Below, one piece after another: positions 36,487 through 46,513 of a DNA stretch of 64,000 nucleotides. A program made the translations under genes and the position numbers. The DNA is taken from positions 796,001-860,000 of the forward strand of contig NZ_CP091800.1 of the NCBI RefSeq assembly GCF_022024235.1, in the 5' to 3' direction. The DNA is from Segatella baroniae B14. GTDB lineage: Bacteria > Bacteroidota > Bacteroidia > Bacteroidales > Bacteroidaceae. The first letter of the stretch is position 1; each line of letters begins with the position of its first letter. Under the pieces are notes generated by a model. It did no database searches. It was not told the DNA's origin and was given only the letters and a program-made list of their open reading frames with translations.

Positions 36487-36933
36487 ATGAAATCAGTAAA
36501 GACTACAAAAACAGGTAAGAATTTTACAGCAGTAAATGTCGGCAATCTCAACGAGATTAAAGATTATGTTCTTCCATTGGGAGATATTCAGATTCCTGGC
36601 AAGGTATTTATCGGTCAGGCACTGGGAACAACAGGCAGCGAACTTTCATTCCAATCATTTGCTCCTGGACACGATAATGGTTTTCTTCATACTCATAAAA
36701 ACCATGAGGAACTTTACTTCATTCTCAAGGGTGAAGGTCTCTATCAAGTAGACGGTGAAAACATCCCTGTATCTGAAGGAAGCATTATCCGAGTTTCTCC
36801 TGAGGGAAAGCGTGCTATCAAGAACACGGGTTCTGAAGAAATGATTATGCTCTGCGTACAGTATAAAGGTAATACTTTTACTGCAGAAGATGCTACCGAT
36901 GGCGTCATCTTGAAGGATGAATTGAAATGGTAA
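36487..36933 (+). CDS. Cupin domain protein
   Basis: The 148-aa protein has one cupin barrel (about 50-130) with the metal-binding motif HTHKNHEELYFILKGEG (68-84; His68, His70 and Glu74/75 as likely ligands) and the second motif PEGKRAIKNTG. It has no signal peptide. Small cupins act as enzymes on quinols, sugars or thiols or as binding proteins, and the sequence does not decide. The divergent HxlR regulator and its shared promoter region suggest the gene is induced together with the EamA exporter. Confidence 0.88.
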   Translation: MKSVKTTKTGKNFTAVNVGNLNEIKDYVLPLGDIQIPGKVFIGQALGTTGSELSFQSFAPGHDNGFLHTHKNHEELYFILKGEGLYQVDGENIPVSEGSIIRVSPEGKRAIKNTGSEEMIMLCVQYKGNTFTAEDATDGVILKDELKW

Positions 36934-36940
36934 TAAACCG

Positions 36941-36972
36941 ATGATGCACTCCTTCCTTTTGGAGTGCATCAT
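36941..36972 (+). terminator. Terminator hairpin after the cupin gene
   Basis: Arms atgatgcactcc and ggagtgcatcat are perfectly complementary with an 8-base T/C-rich loop, 8 bp past the stop. The T-run after it is poor. Confidence 0.6.
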
Positions 36973-37100
36973 TCAACAGAAATGATAGGTTGACTTAGTT
37001 ATATATTATCATTATTAGTGATGACTGAATATTGATTTCACTTTGAATTCTTTACAAAAAATCATAGTTTTTAGGTATTTTTAATGCGTATAAATATCCG

Positions 37101-37108
37101 TACTTTTG
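37101..37108 (+). promoter_or_regulatory. -7 box of the DUF4876-receptor-peptidase operon
   Basis: TACTTTTG is a perfect TAnnTTTG and lies about 50 bp before the likely ATG at 37162. The -33 region is only T-rich (ttt at 37078-37080). Confidence 0.5.
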
Positions 37109-37161
37109 CAATCGCAAAAAAATTTATAAAAAAATAAACTATTAATATGATTTTTTCGATA

Positions 37162-38364
37162 ATGTATCCCAAAACAGTAAAGAACTTATTGTGTTTACTT
37201 CTCATGTTATGTACGCTAACTTTTACCGCCTGTACATCTAGTGATGACAGTGAGAATTTAAACACTATGACGATTAAATTAATCAGCGATAAAGACAATG
37301 TAGACTTCACCTCATTTACAGTAACAGCTATTGAGTCGCGATCAGCTACCAAGTTTACAGCCACACCTGACGCATCTGGAACAGTCGTATTCTCTCTGCC
37401 TTTAGGACAATATAACATTACCGCAGAAGACCTCGTGAATGGTGCAAGTACCATGTATGGACATGTGGATGACTTTACACTCAGTTCAACCAACACTTCA
37501 TGTTCTATTCCATTGAAAGATCTTCAACTCAGCATGGAAAAGACCTTCGTGTTGGATGAATTATTTTTCAACTGTTCATCTAATGGCGATTGGGACAACA
37601 ATTACTATGAAGAGTACTTTACTATTCGCAATGTAAGCAATCGCCCACTTTATGCAGATGGACTCTCTTTTGCCATTGCAGGCGATTATAACTGTACCGA
37701 AGATGATGGTATCAAGAGCAGTAGACTGGATCACGACTCTATCGTTGTAAGTCAGCTATATACTATTCCAGGCAATGGCCGTGACCATCTTGTACAGCCA
37801 GGAGAATCACTAGTCATAGCCCATTCTGCGATAGACCATACTCAAAATGGCACAAAACCAGCAGCACGCGATCTGAGTGGAGCAGACTTTGAGGTATATG
37901 TACCTTACGAGTATTCTATGACAACAGATAATCCGGAAGTACCTAATTTGATTGTAAACTACTCTATGTTTCAGGCATTCTCATGGGGATATGGAGGGTA
38001 CGCACCTATCATGCTTCTTCGTACAGGTAATACAGACCTTACGACATACGTCAAGAACAATCTTAGAAACATGAAAGTTACAGGAAGCTGGGGCAACCAG
38101 ATGCAAGACTATCTCGTAATACCAACCTCATGGATTATTGATGGTGTGGAAACGGCAAGTGTTGACAATATGTTCCACAAAGTGCTGCCTGCAAATGTAG
38201 ACAAAGGTGTAATTTACATACAGGATACAGGTATGTATGGCGGTTTCCAAAATCAGTTTGTACAGCGTAGACCTACTTCTAATGGTTATGTACAGGATAC
38301 CAATAATAGTGAAAACGATTTTGTTGTCGTACCAAATGGTCAGAAAAACTATTCTAAGAAATAG
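37162..38364 (+). CDS. DUF4876 domain lipoprotein
   Basis: The 400-aa protein from the ATG at 37162 has a lipobox before TSSDD (FTAC); the frame is open from an ATG at 37147 but the later start gives a better signal peptide. The N-terminal third (about 35-125) looks like a surface beta-sandwich (TPDASGTVVFSLPLGQYNITAED). The rest matches the DUF4876 pattern, including VLDELFFNCSSNGD and YYEEYFTIRNVSNRPLYADG. Such proteins are found next to TonB receptors in Bacteroidetes and are probably surface-exposed binding partners. It is the first gene of a five-gene operon, and the receptor starts 16 bp later. Confidence 0.82.
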   Translation: MYPKTVKNLLCLLLMLCTLTFTACTSSDDSENLNTMTIKLISDKDNVDFTSFTVTAIESRSATKFTATPDASGTVVFSLPLGQYNITAEDLVNGASTMYGHVDDFTLSSTNTSCSIPLKDLQLSMEKTFVLDELFFNCSSNGDWDNNYYEEYFTIRNVSNRPLYADGLSFAIAGDYNCTEDDGIKSSRLDHDSIVVSQLYTIPGNGRDHLVQPGESLVIAHSAIDHTQNGTKPAARDLSGADFEVYVPYEYSMTTDNPEVPNLIVNYSMFQAFSWGYGGYAPIMLLRTGNTDLTTYVKNNLRNMKVTGSWGNQMQDYLVIPTSWIIDGVETASVDNMFHKVLPANVDKGVIYIQDTGMYGGFQNQFVQRRPTSNGYVQDTNNSENDFVVVPNGQKNYSKK

Positions 38365-38380
38365 AAAACAGACTGAATAA

Positions 38381-41113
38381 GTGAAACGATTTTTTATTAT
38401 CTTTTTTGGTGTGTGTTTCTTCCTCTTTACGTGCTGCACCAACTTATATGCGAGCACTCCTATAAAGGGTAGAATCACAAACACCAAAAATGGAGAGGCT
38501 ATAGCCTTTGCATCCATTTATGCGAGAGAAATAGGTAAGAGTACGGTGTCTGATATAGATGGTAATTTTACTCTTTCATTTGACATCAAACAAAAAATTC
38601 ATCTGCAGATCACTTGTTTGGGGTATCAAACGAAAGAAGTCGTTCTTGTACCAGGAACAAAACAGATACACGTCAGCATAGAAGAACAGAGCATGGGCCT
38701 AAAAGAGGTCGTAGTTTCAGCTCAGTACCGAGACAAAATTGGCAGTAAGGCCACCATCGAGCAAGAGGCCTTAGAATATATACAGCCTACCTCACTGATA
38801 GACATTTTTGCCCTATTGCCTGGGGGAAAAATGGGTGATACAAATATGCAAAACGGTGGATTAGTCAACAGTAGACAAGTGGGTACTGATTTGAGTTCTT
38901 CCTTTGGAATGGGGCTTACCGTTAATGGTATTCCTCAGCATAACGACGGTATGCGCATTCAGATGAGCGGTGTGATTGGAAATTATGCTGCTGATGGGGA
39001 AGGCAATGTAAGAGTCAATGCCGGTACAGATTTGAGAACGTTATCTACAGACCATATTCAAAGCGTTACCATTAACCGAGGCATATCTTCTGCCAAAGAG
39101 GGAAACCTAAGTTCTGGGTCCATAGATGTTCATGTAAAACAAGGGGCCAGTCCACTTAAAGTTCGCACAAAATTTGATCCTCAGAATAAGTTGGCCTATT
39201 TAGGCAAAGGGTTCTATTTATCTGAGAAATTGGGTACTCTTTATGCTGGGTTTGATATCGTACGTTCACAGGCTGATATTTCTGATGCCCGTGGTGCATA
39301 TCATCGCATTACAGGTCAGCTGAATTGGAATAACCAGCGCCGCTGGTGGGGCAAGAAGGTCGATATGAATGTTTCTGGCAGTTATATCACTTCATTCAGC
39401 AATAATAAGACAGATGAATTAATAGAATCTTATCACGAGAAATATAATTCACATTACCAGCACGCTACATTTTCAGGTAAACTAAAGATGACCTTAAATA
39501 AGGCATGGATAGATGATGTGGAACTAACAGCTTCGTACGATTACACCCAAGATGTACTGAAGCACGATAAGCATGTGATCAACCGTACTGTTATGCCATT
39601 GCAACAGAGTACGGAAGAAGGTGAACATGAGGGCACTTACCTCCCTTCTACCTATGACACTTATTATGAAATAGACAATAGGCCCCTGACCATTTTCTCT
39701 GAACTTAATGCCCATAAATATGGACTGTTGAATGAAAACTGGAATTATAGCATTTTACTAGGAGGATCATACAACTATACCAAGAATTTGGGCGATGGTG
39801 CTGTGGTAGACACCAACCGGCCACCATTTCCTTCAGAAGAGTTTATTCGTCCACGCAAAAACAGTGATATTCCAGCACTAGTAAATCAGGCTGGATATTT
39901 GGAAGCCAAGTTACGCTATCGCCGCAACATGCATGAATGGAATAATTCTCTGGGCATTCGTGAAGTGATGATGATGAATCTACCCGATTCTTATAGTCTG
40001 CAACACAAGATGCTGTTTGAACCTCGCCTGCAGACGGCCTATACGCTCTATCACCAGGCTGGAAGACACGAAATGAGTCATACGATTCGCATAGGTTATG
40101 GTGTTGAAAACAAACTACCATCAGCAGATTATTTATATCCAGATCTGGTTTATCACGACTATATAGCACTCAATGCTTATTTCTCTGACCCTTCCAAGCG
40201 ACTGCTCATTACCAATACGAAGATTCAAAATCCTGTAAATCCACAACTAGAAGCCAACCGTAATGTGAAGATGGAAGTGGGGTATGATATGAGATGGAAG
40301 GGATTGGAACTTAATCTGACCGCCTTCCACGAATTGATGAAGGGGGGAATAGAATATTTCACAAGCTACACACCAGCCCACTATACCTACTATTACCAAC
40401 TCAAGAATCAAGTTGACGGACGTCCGACACGAGACGATTTCCTGGCAAGAGAAATGTACACATTCATGTCACTACGCCAACCTGCAAACAGTGCCAAAAC
40501 GGAAAAAAGAGGACTTGAATATCGTATTCATATTCCTAACATAAGTGCTATTAAAAGTGAAATAGAAATCAATGGAGCATATTATTCTACTATCTATTCC
40601 AGTGGTGTACCAGTCATGTATCGCCCTTCTGTTATGGTTGGCGATCAGATGTATCCCTATGTGGGCATATATGATGGATTTGACAAACAGTATGCTTCAA
40701 GTTTCAATACAAACTGTTGGATAAATACCCATCTACCTAAATGGAAACTTATCTTTACTAATTTCATCCAGATAGTATGGTTTCAGGAGTCACATCTTTC
40801 AACCGATGTAGATGAATACCCAGAACACTATATGGATACAGATGGCAAAATTCATCCGTTTGATCTGACACATGATTCCCAGTTACAGAGTCTGAAGCGC
40901 GATTTTCTTTCTTCCCGCTACAATAAGACAAGACAACCTGTATCTCTATTATGGAATCTTAAAGCAACAAAGGAATTTAACGAACATGTAAAGCTATCTT
41001 TCTTTGCCAATAATATCGTACAGATTTCTCCAAAGTATAAAGATGGCAATCAACACACTGTAAGAAACTGGCACAAACCTTTCTTTGGCGCTGAGTTGAT
41101 GATATCACTCTAA
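38381..41113 (+). CDS. TonB-dependent outer-membrane receptor
   Basis: The 910-aa protein starts at a GTG with a signal peptide (about 1-25). A carboxypeptidase-regulatory-like domain (about 28-100) is followed by the KEVVVSAQY box, a plug domain (about 110-235) and a barrel (about 250-910). It is shorter than SusC proteins and lacks a SusD partner, so it resembles siderophore/heme-type receptors more than glycan importers. The flanking DUF4876 lipoprotein and the downstream barrel suggest a combined surface complex. The substrate is unknown. Confidence 0.9.
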   Translation: MKRFFIIFFGVCFFLFTCCTNLYASTPIKGRITNTKNGEAIAFASIYAREIGKSTVSDIDGNFTLSFDIKQKIHLQITCLGYQTKEVVLVPGTKQIHVSIEEQSMGLKEVVVSAQYRDKIGSKATIEQEALEYIQPTSLIDIFALLPGGKMGDTNMQNGGLVNSRQVGTDLSSSFGMGLTVNGIPQHNDGMRIQMSGVIGNYAADGEGNVRVNAGTDLRTLSTDHIQSVTINRGISSAKEGNLSSGSIDVHVKQGASPLKVRTKFDPQNKLAYLGKGFYLSEKLGTLYAGFDIVRSQADISDARGAYHRITGQLNWNNQRRWWGKKVDMNVSGSYITSFSNNKTDELIESYHEKYNSHYQHATFSGKLKMTLNKAWIDDVELTASYDYTQDVLKHDKHVINRTVMPLQQSTEEGEHEGTYLPSTYDTYYEIDNRPLTIFSELNAHKYGLLNENWNYSILLGGSYNYTKNLGDGAVVDTNRPPFPSEEFIRPRKNSDIPALVNQAGYLEAKLRYRRNMHEWNNSLGIREVMMMNLPDSYSLQHKMLFEPRLQTAYTLYHQAGRHEMSHTIRIGYGVENKLPSADYLYPDLVYHDYIALNAYFSDPSKRLLITNTKIQNPVNPQLEANRNVKMEVGYDMRWKGLELNLTAFHELMKGGIEYFTSYTPAHYTYYYQLKNQVDGRPTRDDFLAREMYTFMSLRQPANSAKTEKRGLEYRIHIPNISAIKSEIEINGAYYSTIYSSGVPVMYRPSVMVGDQMYPYVGIYDGFDKQYASSFNTNCWINTHLPKWKLIFTNFIQIVWFQESHLSTDVDEYPEHYMDTDGKIHPFDLTHDSQLQSLKRDFLSSRYNKTRQPVSLLWNLKATKEFNEHVKLSFFANNIVQISPKYKDGNQHTVRNWHKPFFGAELMISL

Positions 41114-41123
41114 AAGGAATAGA

Positions 41124-42647
41124 ATGACAAAAAAAATAATACAAATACTTTTGCTCTTGCTAACACCTATCATGGCAAGGGCACAGCGTATGGATGTTGA
41201 AAATGCACCTATAGAAATGGCTCAACATATGAGTTCACTCTATAACTATCTGATTCAACTTACCGATAGCACGGATTATCTATATAAGCATATCCCCAAC
41301 AGGATACAAGCCTCTTTTACGAATGACAACTCATCGGGACAATTTGTTCACTACCTGGGTAAACGACATACCTTCGGCCAACTTCTTGCCCAAGGTCAAC
41401 TTCATATCAAAGAATCGGGTACATTATATGGGCAGGCCAGCTACCAGTCAGGAAGACGTACCCAAACATCGTACAGCTACTCGGCTTATCCGGAAGAGAT
41501 GAGGCCTTATCTGGTCAGTGATACACTGGGGGCAACCACGATGGACATCGAGACTTACCATGTCTTGGGGGGATACAGTTTTAATCTAGGCAAATACGCA
41601 TTAGGCACAGAAGTTGATTATGAAGGTATCGCACTATCGCGTTCCAATGATCCCCGACTTGCCAACTATGCCCACCATATCCGTATGGGACTCGCTTGTT
41701 CTAGAGTTTATGCCCACGATATTCTGGCTATCAAGTTCTCGCCAGAATGGATTCGTGAGAGCATTTCAGCCAACAGTATTATGGATGGTGTGAAATACTT
41801 CCAGTTTTATGGCTTCGGTCTTTGGAATCGACGAGAAACGCAAGGGGCAATAACCTATGGCAGACAACAAACCCAATTATCAATTGGTACTGATGCAGCC
41901 TGGTTTCATAAAGGCACATGGAATTGGGCACTTCATGCCTTCTGGAAATACAGTGCCATGAACTGTGAGGAAGCCAATTTCAAGGAGCTCTTTACCTCTC
42001 GCACCCATCATTTTCAACAGCAACTGCTCCTATCTCGTCAATTTACGAATTCCTCCCTCCATTTCCAGTTTACGGCCCAAGAACATCTAAGAAAAGGTAG
42101 CGAAGCTGTATACCAACAGCAGATTCAGGATGCCCAGGGCGGACTATACGACTATGTAAAAGTTGGTAGTAATGACCTTTATGCCAACAACTGGCAGTCT
42201 GCAGACATCAAAATGAAATACATACAAAATCTTACACCGACATCATCTCTTGACGTTTTCGCTGGATTTACATACAACCATTTCGAAGAGAAATACAAGA
42301 GTCCTATTATGAAAATTGAAAACCAGACAACATCTGCTCTTCTTGGTGTAGGATACCAATCAATCCAAAAGTCATTACAATGGAAGATTTCTGTATATGC
42401 AAGCACACAGGGTGGAACAAAAAATACCTATTCCATCCCTGGCAATGCAGATAAGACGCAACTCACCATGGCCTACATCCCCTATCTGCTGCGCGGAGAA
42501 AATCACCAAACAGCAGGAGCCTCTGTACAAATATCTGTGCCTGTAAAAGCACATCAATCTGTAGGTTTTTATTTCGCACAAGATTATCTTAATTCAGATT
42601 ATCGGCAACAGATGGTAATGACTACAGGCTTATTCTATCTTTTTTAA
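41124..42647 (+). CDS. Outer-membrane beta-barrel protein, probably DUF6850 type
   Basis: The 507-aa protein has a signal peptide (about 1-20, ending MARAQ) and then alternating amphipathic strands throughout, ending in the aromatic TTGLFYLF, as expected for an outer-membrane barrel. The N-terminal NRIQASFTNDNSSGQFVHYL and GTLYGQASYQSGRRT segments fit my memory of DUF6850 proteins, which co-occur with DUF4876 and TonB receptors. No enzymatic motif is seen. It starts 10 bp after the receptor. Confidence 0.75.
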   Translation: MTKKIIQILLLLLTPIMARAQRMDVENAPIEMAQHMSSLYNYLIQLTDSTDYLYKHIPNRIQASFTNDNSSGQFVHYLGKRHTFGQLLAQGQLHIKESGTLYGQASYQSGRRTQTSYSYSAYPEEMRPYLVSDTLGATTMDIETYHVLGGYSFNLGKYALGTEVDYEGIALSRSNDPRLANYAHHIRMGLACSRVYAHDILAIKFSPEWIRESISANSIMDGVKYFQFYGFGLWNRRETQGAITYGRQQTQLSIGTDAAWFHKGTWNWALHAFWKYSAMNCEEANFKELFTSRTHHFQQQLLLSRQFTNSSLHFQFTAQEHLRKGSEAVYQQQIQDAQGGLYDYVKVGSNDLYANNWQSADIKMKYIQNLTPTSSLDVFAGFTYNHFEEKYKSPIMKIENQTTSALLGVGYQSIQKSLQWKISVYASTQGGTKNTYSIPGNADKTQLTMAYIPYLLRGENHQTAGASVQISVPVKAHQSVGFYFAQDYLNSDYRQQMVMTTGLFYLF

Positions 42648-42664
42648 ATTGAGATTATAACGAC

Positions 42665-45490
42665 ATGAAATTTAGAACAATACATCATCTGGTTATTGCT
42701 TGGCTTATTATCGGGTCTACAAGCTGTAAGGACAATCTGTCAATGGTAGACTATAGTAATGCTCCACAGACAGAAAGCATTAGCCATGACAAGATTAGCA
42801 TAAAATTAAAGAGCGAATATGCTGCTCAGATCAACAATAACTCAAATACACTTACACTTCCAACAGGTTGTAGTGAACTTGATTCCTATCTGCGTCAAAT
42901 AGGATCCAGTCATATAACACGTATTTTCCCATACGCCGGAAAAGATGAAGACCGACAGCGCATGGCAGGATTAAACCTATGGTATACTGTCTACATTGAT
43001 AAAAATCCGACATCAATAAGCAGAGCGATGGCCATGACTACAACCACAGACGTGGCCACATATGTAGAACCCGTTTACCACCCTCAGTTGGAATCGTATA
43101 CGATAACGAGAGTTGATTCCAAAGTAAAGAAAACAGATACACGAGCCACCACAGGTTTTAATGATCCTCTATACATACGCCAATGGGACTTCAAGAATGA
43201 CGGCACCATCGGAAACTATGTTGATGCAAAAGGTCAACAAATTATCAGCAGTATGAAAGGGGCAGATATAAACATAGAGCCAGCCTGGAAAATAACTACA
43301 GGAAGTCCCAATGTCATAGTAGCCGTGACTGATGGAGGTGTAGACTTGTCTCACCCAGATCTTCAAGGCAGTTTATGGTGTAATGAAGGTGAGATTCCCG
43401 GTAATGGTATTGACGATGACAACAATGGCTATGTGGATGATTATTACGGCTATAACTTCGTGGATGATACTTGTGCCATAGAACCCACAAGACACGGAAC
43501 ACATGTTGCCGGAACGATAGCTGCCCGCAACAACAATGGTCTTGGGGTATGTGGCATAGCTGGTGGTAATGGAAATCCAGATACAGGAGTAAAAATCATG
43601 TGCTGTCAAATATTCAAGGACAATCCGGATTACGATGAAAATGATCCTAACTCAAGTGAAACAATAGGTACCGGTGATCGCAATCTGGACGCTGCAGCCA
43701 TAGTATATAGTGCCAATAACGGCGCCATCATCAGTCAAAATTCCTGGGGATTCGGACAGATGTATCAATTTACACCTCAGGTAATTAAAGAAGCTATTGC
43801 CTATTTCAACGAGAATGCTGGTGGCGAGCACACTAAAAAGCCCGTCATGAAAGGAGGAGTCGTTATCTTTGCTGCAGGAAACGACGGAACAGATTCTCCA
43901 CAATATCCTGCTGCAGAAGAGAATGTCATCAGCGTTGCAGCATTTAACCCTGATTATGAGGCTTCATGGTATACCAACTATGGCGAGACCGTAGACCTGG
44001 CAGCTCCTGGGGGTACACAAACTATCTATAGCAAATATCCGGAAGAGAACGGATCACCTACTTCTGCTATACTTTCAACAGTTCCTCGTAATGCGGAAGG
44101 AAGATATGGCTATGCCTATATGCAAGGTACCTCAATGGCTTGTCCACATGTATCGGGCATTGCAGCGCTGATAGCCTCACATTTCGGAGGTCCTGATTTC
44201 ACCGCTGCAGAACTTCGCCAACGATTACTCTCTTCGGTGAAAGGAATGGATTACAATGAATATGTATCACATACCTATCATGATGGTATGGGACTAGGCT
44301 ATGTTGACGCACTCATGGCACTGACCGATTACAATCAGAATATTAAACCTGAAACTCCTGTATTTATCTCAGACAGCATAAGACAAGGATATGGAAGTGT
44401 AAGTGTAAGCTGGAAATCCAAGAATCAGGGCAGTGACGGTTCCTTGCAGTACTATCGCCTATACTATAGTACATCGCCTATCACCCTAAGCAACTATCAG
44501 CAGGCTGCCAGCCACCGCATCAATGCCAATTACGCTGTAGCAGACCAAATTTTCACCCGTACAAACAGCCGTGCCCTATCTAACACGACTTATTATTTTG
44601 CCGTACAGGCAGTAGCCCGAAATGGCAAAGCATCAGAAGTAGCTATACTGGATCACGGCATCTCCACGCTTAAGAATCATCCACCTGTTATTACTACGAA
44701 TGTAGAAAACAAGCGGATTACTTTGGCCGGTAATGACCAAGCTGATGTCATCTTTCACGTTTACGATCCTGATGGCCATAAATGCTCTTATTCATTGACT
44801 AATGGTAGTCAGCTCAGCGTTTCCCACACTGGTGATGACATTAAAGTACATATCAATGCCAGCAAATACATTCCAGGAATATATCCGTTTAAATTGACCG
44901 TCAAGGATGAGTACAACGCAGAAACTACCCTGAACTTCGTGGTAGAGATCATAGCAGACCATATTCCATCTGTTAAGTCTTCTACACCTCGAGTACATCT
45001 TGCAGTAGGGCAAACAACTGTTGTCAACCTGTTACAATACATCGATGACGAGAAGCCTGAAGCTTTGCAATTAACCGTTACCCCAAGCACCAACCTCACC
45101 CTCCATCAAGAAGGCAAAAACGTTACACTGAAAGGAACTTCATGGGGTGAAGGCTACATCAAAGTGGAAGCAACAGACGAACATGGACAGACCGGCAAGT
45201 TTCAGATACCTGTGTTTGTATATACCAATCCTGGCATTTACGCTCTCTATCCAACCATAGCAACTTCTACTATCTATCTTCGTGTGGGTGACGACATAGA
45301 AGGACAATGTACTGTCAGCATTCGAAATGCAGCCGGTAAACGCGTACGTAAATTATCCTTTAACACGACCAATCTCGATGCCCAAAAACGAACCTGGCTT
45401 ATAGATATATCACAACTTACCAGTGGCAGCTACACATTGACCCTGTCCCATAAAAATCAATCATACGAAGAAAAATTTATTAAAGAATGA
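42665..45490 (+). CDS. Subtilisin-like (S8) serine peptidase with T9SS-type C-terminal sorting domain
   Basis: The 941-aa protein has a signal with a lipobox-like end at Cys21 (GSTSC), a propeptide-like region (about 40-150) and an S8 catalytic domain (about 210-550). The triad is visible: Asp223 in VTDGGVDLSHPD, His277 in RHGTHVAG and Ser490 in GTSMACPHVSG; Asn406 in AAGND may be the oxyanion residue. An Fn3-like domain (about 565-660) and a cadherin-like domain (about 675-850) follow. The last about 80 residues (YPTIATSTIYLRVG, then SGSYTLTLS, ending KFIKE) look like a type A sorting domain for the type IX secretion system. Its stop overlaps the start of a PorV-like gene by 4 bp. Confidence 0.92.
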   Translation: MKFRTIHHLVIAWLIIGSTSCKDNLSMVDYSNAPQTESISHDKISIKLKSEYAAQINNNSNTLTLPTGCSELDSYLRQIGSSHITRIFPYAGKDEDRQRMAGLNLWYTVYIDKNPTSISRAMAMTTTTDVATYVEPVYHPQLESYTITRVDSKVKKTDTRATTGFNDPLYIRQWDFKNDGTIGNYVDAKGQQIISSMKGADINIEPAWKITTGSPNVIVAVTDGGVDLSHPDLQGSLWCNEGEIPGNGIDDDNNGYVDDYYGYNFVDDTCAIEPTRHGTHVAGTIAARNNNGLGVCGIAGGNGNPDTGVKIMCCQIFKDNPDYDENDPNSSETIGTGDRNLDAAAIVYSANNGAIISQNSWGFGQMYQFTPQVIKEAIAYFNENAGGEHTKKPVMKGGVVIFAAGNDGTDSPQYPAAEENVISVAAFNPDYEASWYTNYGETVDLAAPGGTQTIYSKYPEENGSPTSAILSTVPRNAEGRYGYAYMQGTSMACPHVSGIAALIASHFGGPDFTAAELRQRLLSSVKGMDYNEYVSHTYHDGMGLGYVDALMALTDYNQNIKPETPVFISDSIRQGYGSVSVSWKSKNQGSDGSLQYYRLYYSTSPITLSNYQQAASHRINANYAVADQIFTRTNSRALSNTTYYFAVQAVARNGKASEVAILDHGISTLKNHPPVITTNVENKRITLAGNDQADVIFHVYDPDGHKCSYSLTNGSQLSVSHTGDDIKVHINASKYIPGIYPFKLTVKDEYNAETTLNFVVEIIADHIPSVKSSTPRVHLAVGQTTVVNLLQYIDDEKPEALQLTVTPSTNLTLHQEGKNVTLKGTSWGEGYIKVEATDEHGQTGKFQIPVFVYTNPGIYALYPTIATSTIYLRVGDDIEGQCTVSIRNAAGKRVRKLSFNTTNLDAQKRTWLIDISQLTSGSYTLTLSHKNQSYEEKFIKE

Positions 45491-46425
45491 CAAAAATTAA
45501 AATATATATAGCAAGCTTACTCATAGCAGTTCTGCTTGCTACCCCAAATCGACTTCAAGCACAGGGGCGCCGGTTTGCCGTATTGGATCTTCCAGGTTCA
45601 GCTGTATCTCTGGCTCATGGAGGTTCCACCTTTAGCTATGCAGATGGTGGTAATATTTACGCCAATCCATCGTGGAATACAGAATGCTCTATGCGAGAAA
45701 ATGTAGTCAGCTATTCACTGGGATGGATTGATCAAAAATCTTCCAAACCGACTTTTCATACTTTAACAGCTGCCCATCGCCAACAAAACAGTATGATCAT
45801 GCTTGGAGCCAGATATTATGAACAAGGCACCCTCAACAATCTCCTCGATGACAATATGCAACCTGTTGAAGGATCCATCCATATGTATTCCTATACTATA
45901 GATCTAGGCTATGCCCACAAATTTCATCACTTCAGCATCTATACCACACTAGGTCTTGCTTCTGAAAAAACGGTTACACAAACAAACTCCTATCGCATTG
46001 GTCTGGGGGCAAGTTATGCTAATCATTACAAGAAAGCAACCTATCAAATAGGAATTGGTCTTCGTGATCTTGGCATAGTATCTACACATAATGCCAATAA
46101 ATCGCTGTCACCTCTAATACATGCAGGGGGTGCAATAGCACTACAGGTAAACCAGAACCATAATATTGCTGTTAATGTAGATGGTGGCGTCTATCCTACC
46201 GTAGAATATGCCAAACAAACTTCTACACTGGCAGGAGGCATAGACTATCAGTTATACCATCACTATACCATCCGTATAGGCGGACATATAGGTGACGATG
46301 ATAACTATCTTGCTCCGGGATTGGGATTATCCTTCGGTAAAATTAATGTAGACGGTACTATAAAATTAACGCTTGAAAATGATGGTGTAAACTATGGTAT
46401 GATTGGGGTAAACTATAATTTCTAA
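45487..46425 (+). CDS. PorV/PorQ-like outer-membrane protein
   Basis: The 312-aa protein has a signal peptide (about 1-25, ending LQAQG). It then has the pattern of PorV-family 14-stranded barrels: SAVSLAHGGSTFSYADGGNIYANPSW near the N-terminus (the A-x-NP motif, given as a landmark), repeated strand pairs, and a terminal GMIGVNYNF. PorV carries T9SS cargo from the translocon to the attachment complex. The start codon overlaps the stop of the peptidase gene (ATGA), so the two are translationally coupled. This suggests a dedicated carrier for that peptidase, an inference. Confidence 0.75.
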   Translation: MTKIKIYIASLLIAVLLATPNRLQAQGRRFAVLDLPGSAVSLAHGGSTFSYADGGNIYANPSWNTECSMRENVVSYSLGWIDQKSSKPTFHTLTAAHRQQNSMIMLGARYYEQGTLNNLLDDNMQPVEGSIHMYSYTIDLGYAHKFHHFSIYTTLGLASEKTVTQTNSYRIGLGASYANHYKKATYQIGIGLRDLGIVSTHNANKSLSPLIHAGGAIALQVNQNHNIAVNVDGGVYPTVEYAKQTSTLAGGIDYQLYHHYTIRIGGHIGDDDNYLAPGLGLSFGKINVDGTIKLTLENDGVNYGMIGVNYNF

Positions 46426-46455
46426 ACTTAGAAATAAACCGTTCCTAATCAAAAA

Positions 46456-46493
46456 AAACATCCTCCACTTATTCTAATAAATGGAGGATGTTT
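46456..46493. terminator. Bidirectional terminator between convergent genes
   Basis: Arms aaacatcctcca and tggaggatgttt are perfectly complementary, flanked by A-run and T-run, between the PorV-like gene (plus) and the ABC-F gene (minus). Confidence 0.8.
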
Positions 46494-46513
46494 ATATTGA
46501 GCCATTCAACTCC

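Noticed and set aside
36957..36973. 17 bases shared between the cupin terminator and the end of the ABC-F gene (about 46515-46533)
   Set aside because: The match is short, ends abruptly and lies in unrelated contexts, so chance is the simplest explanation.
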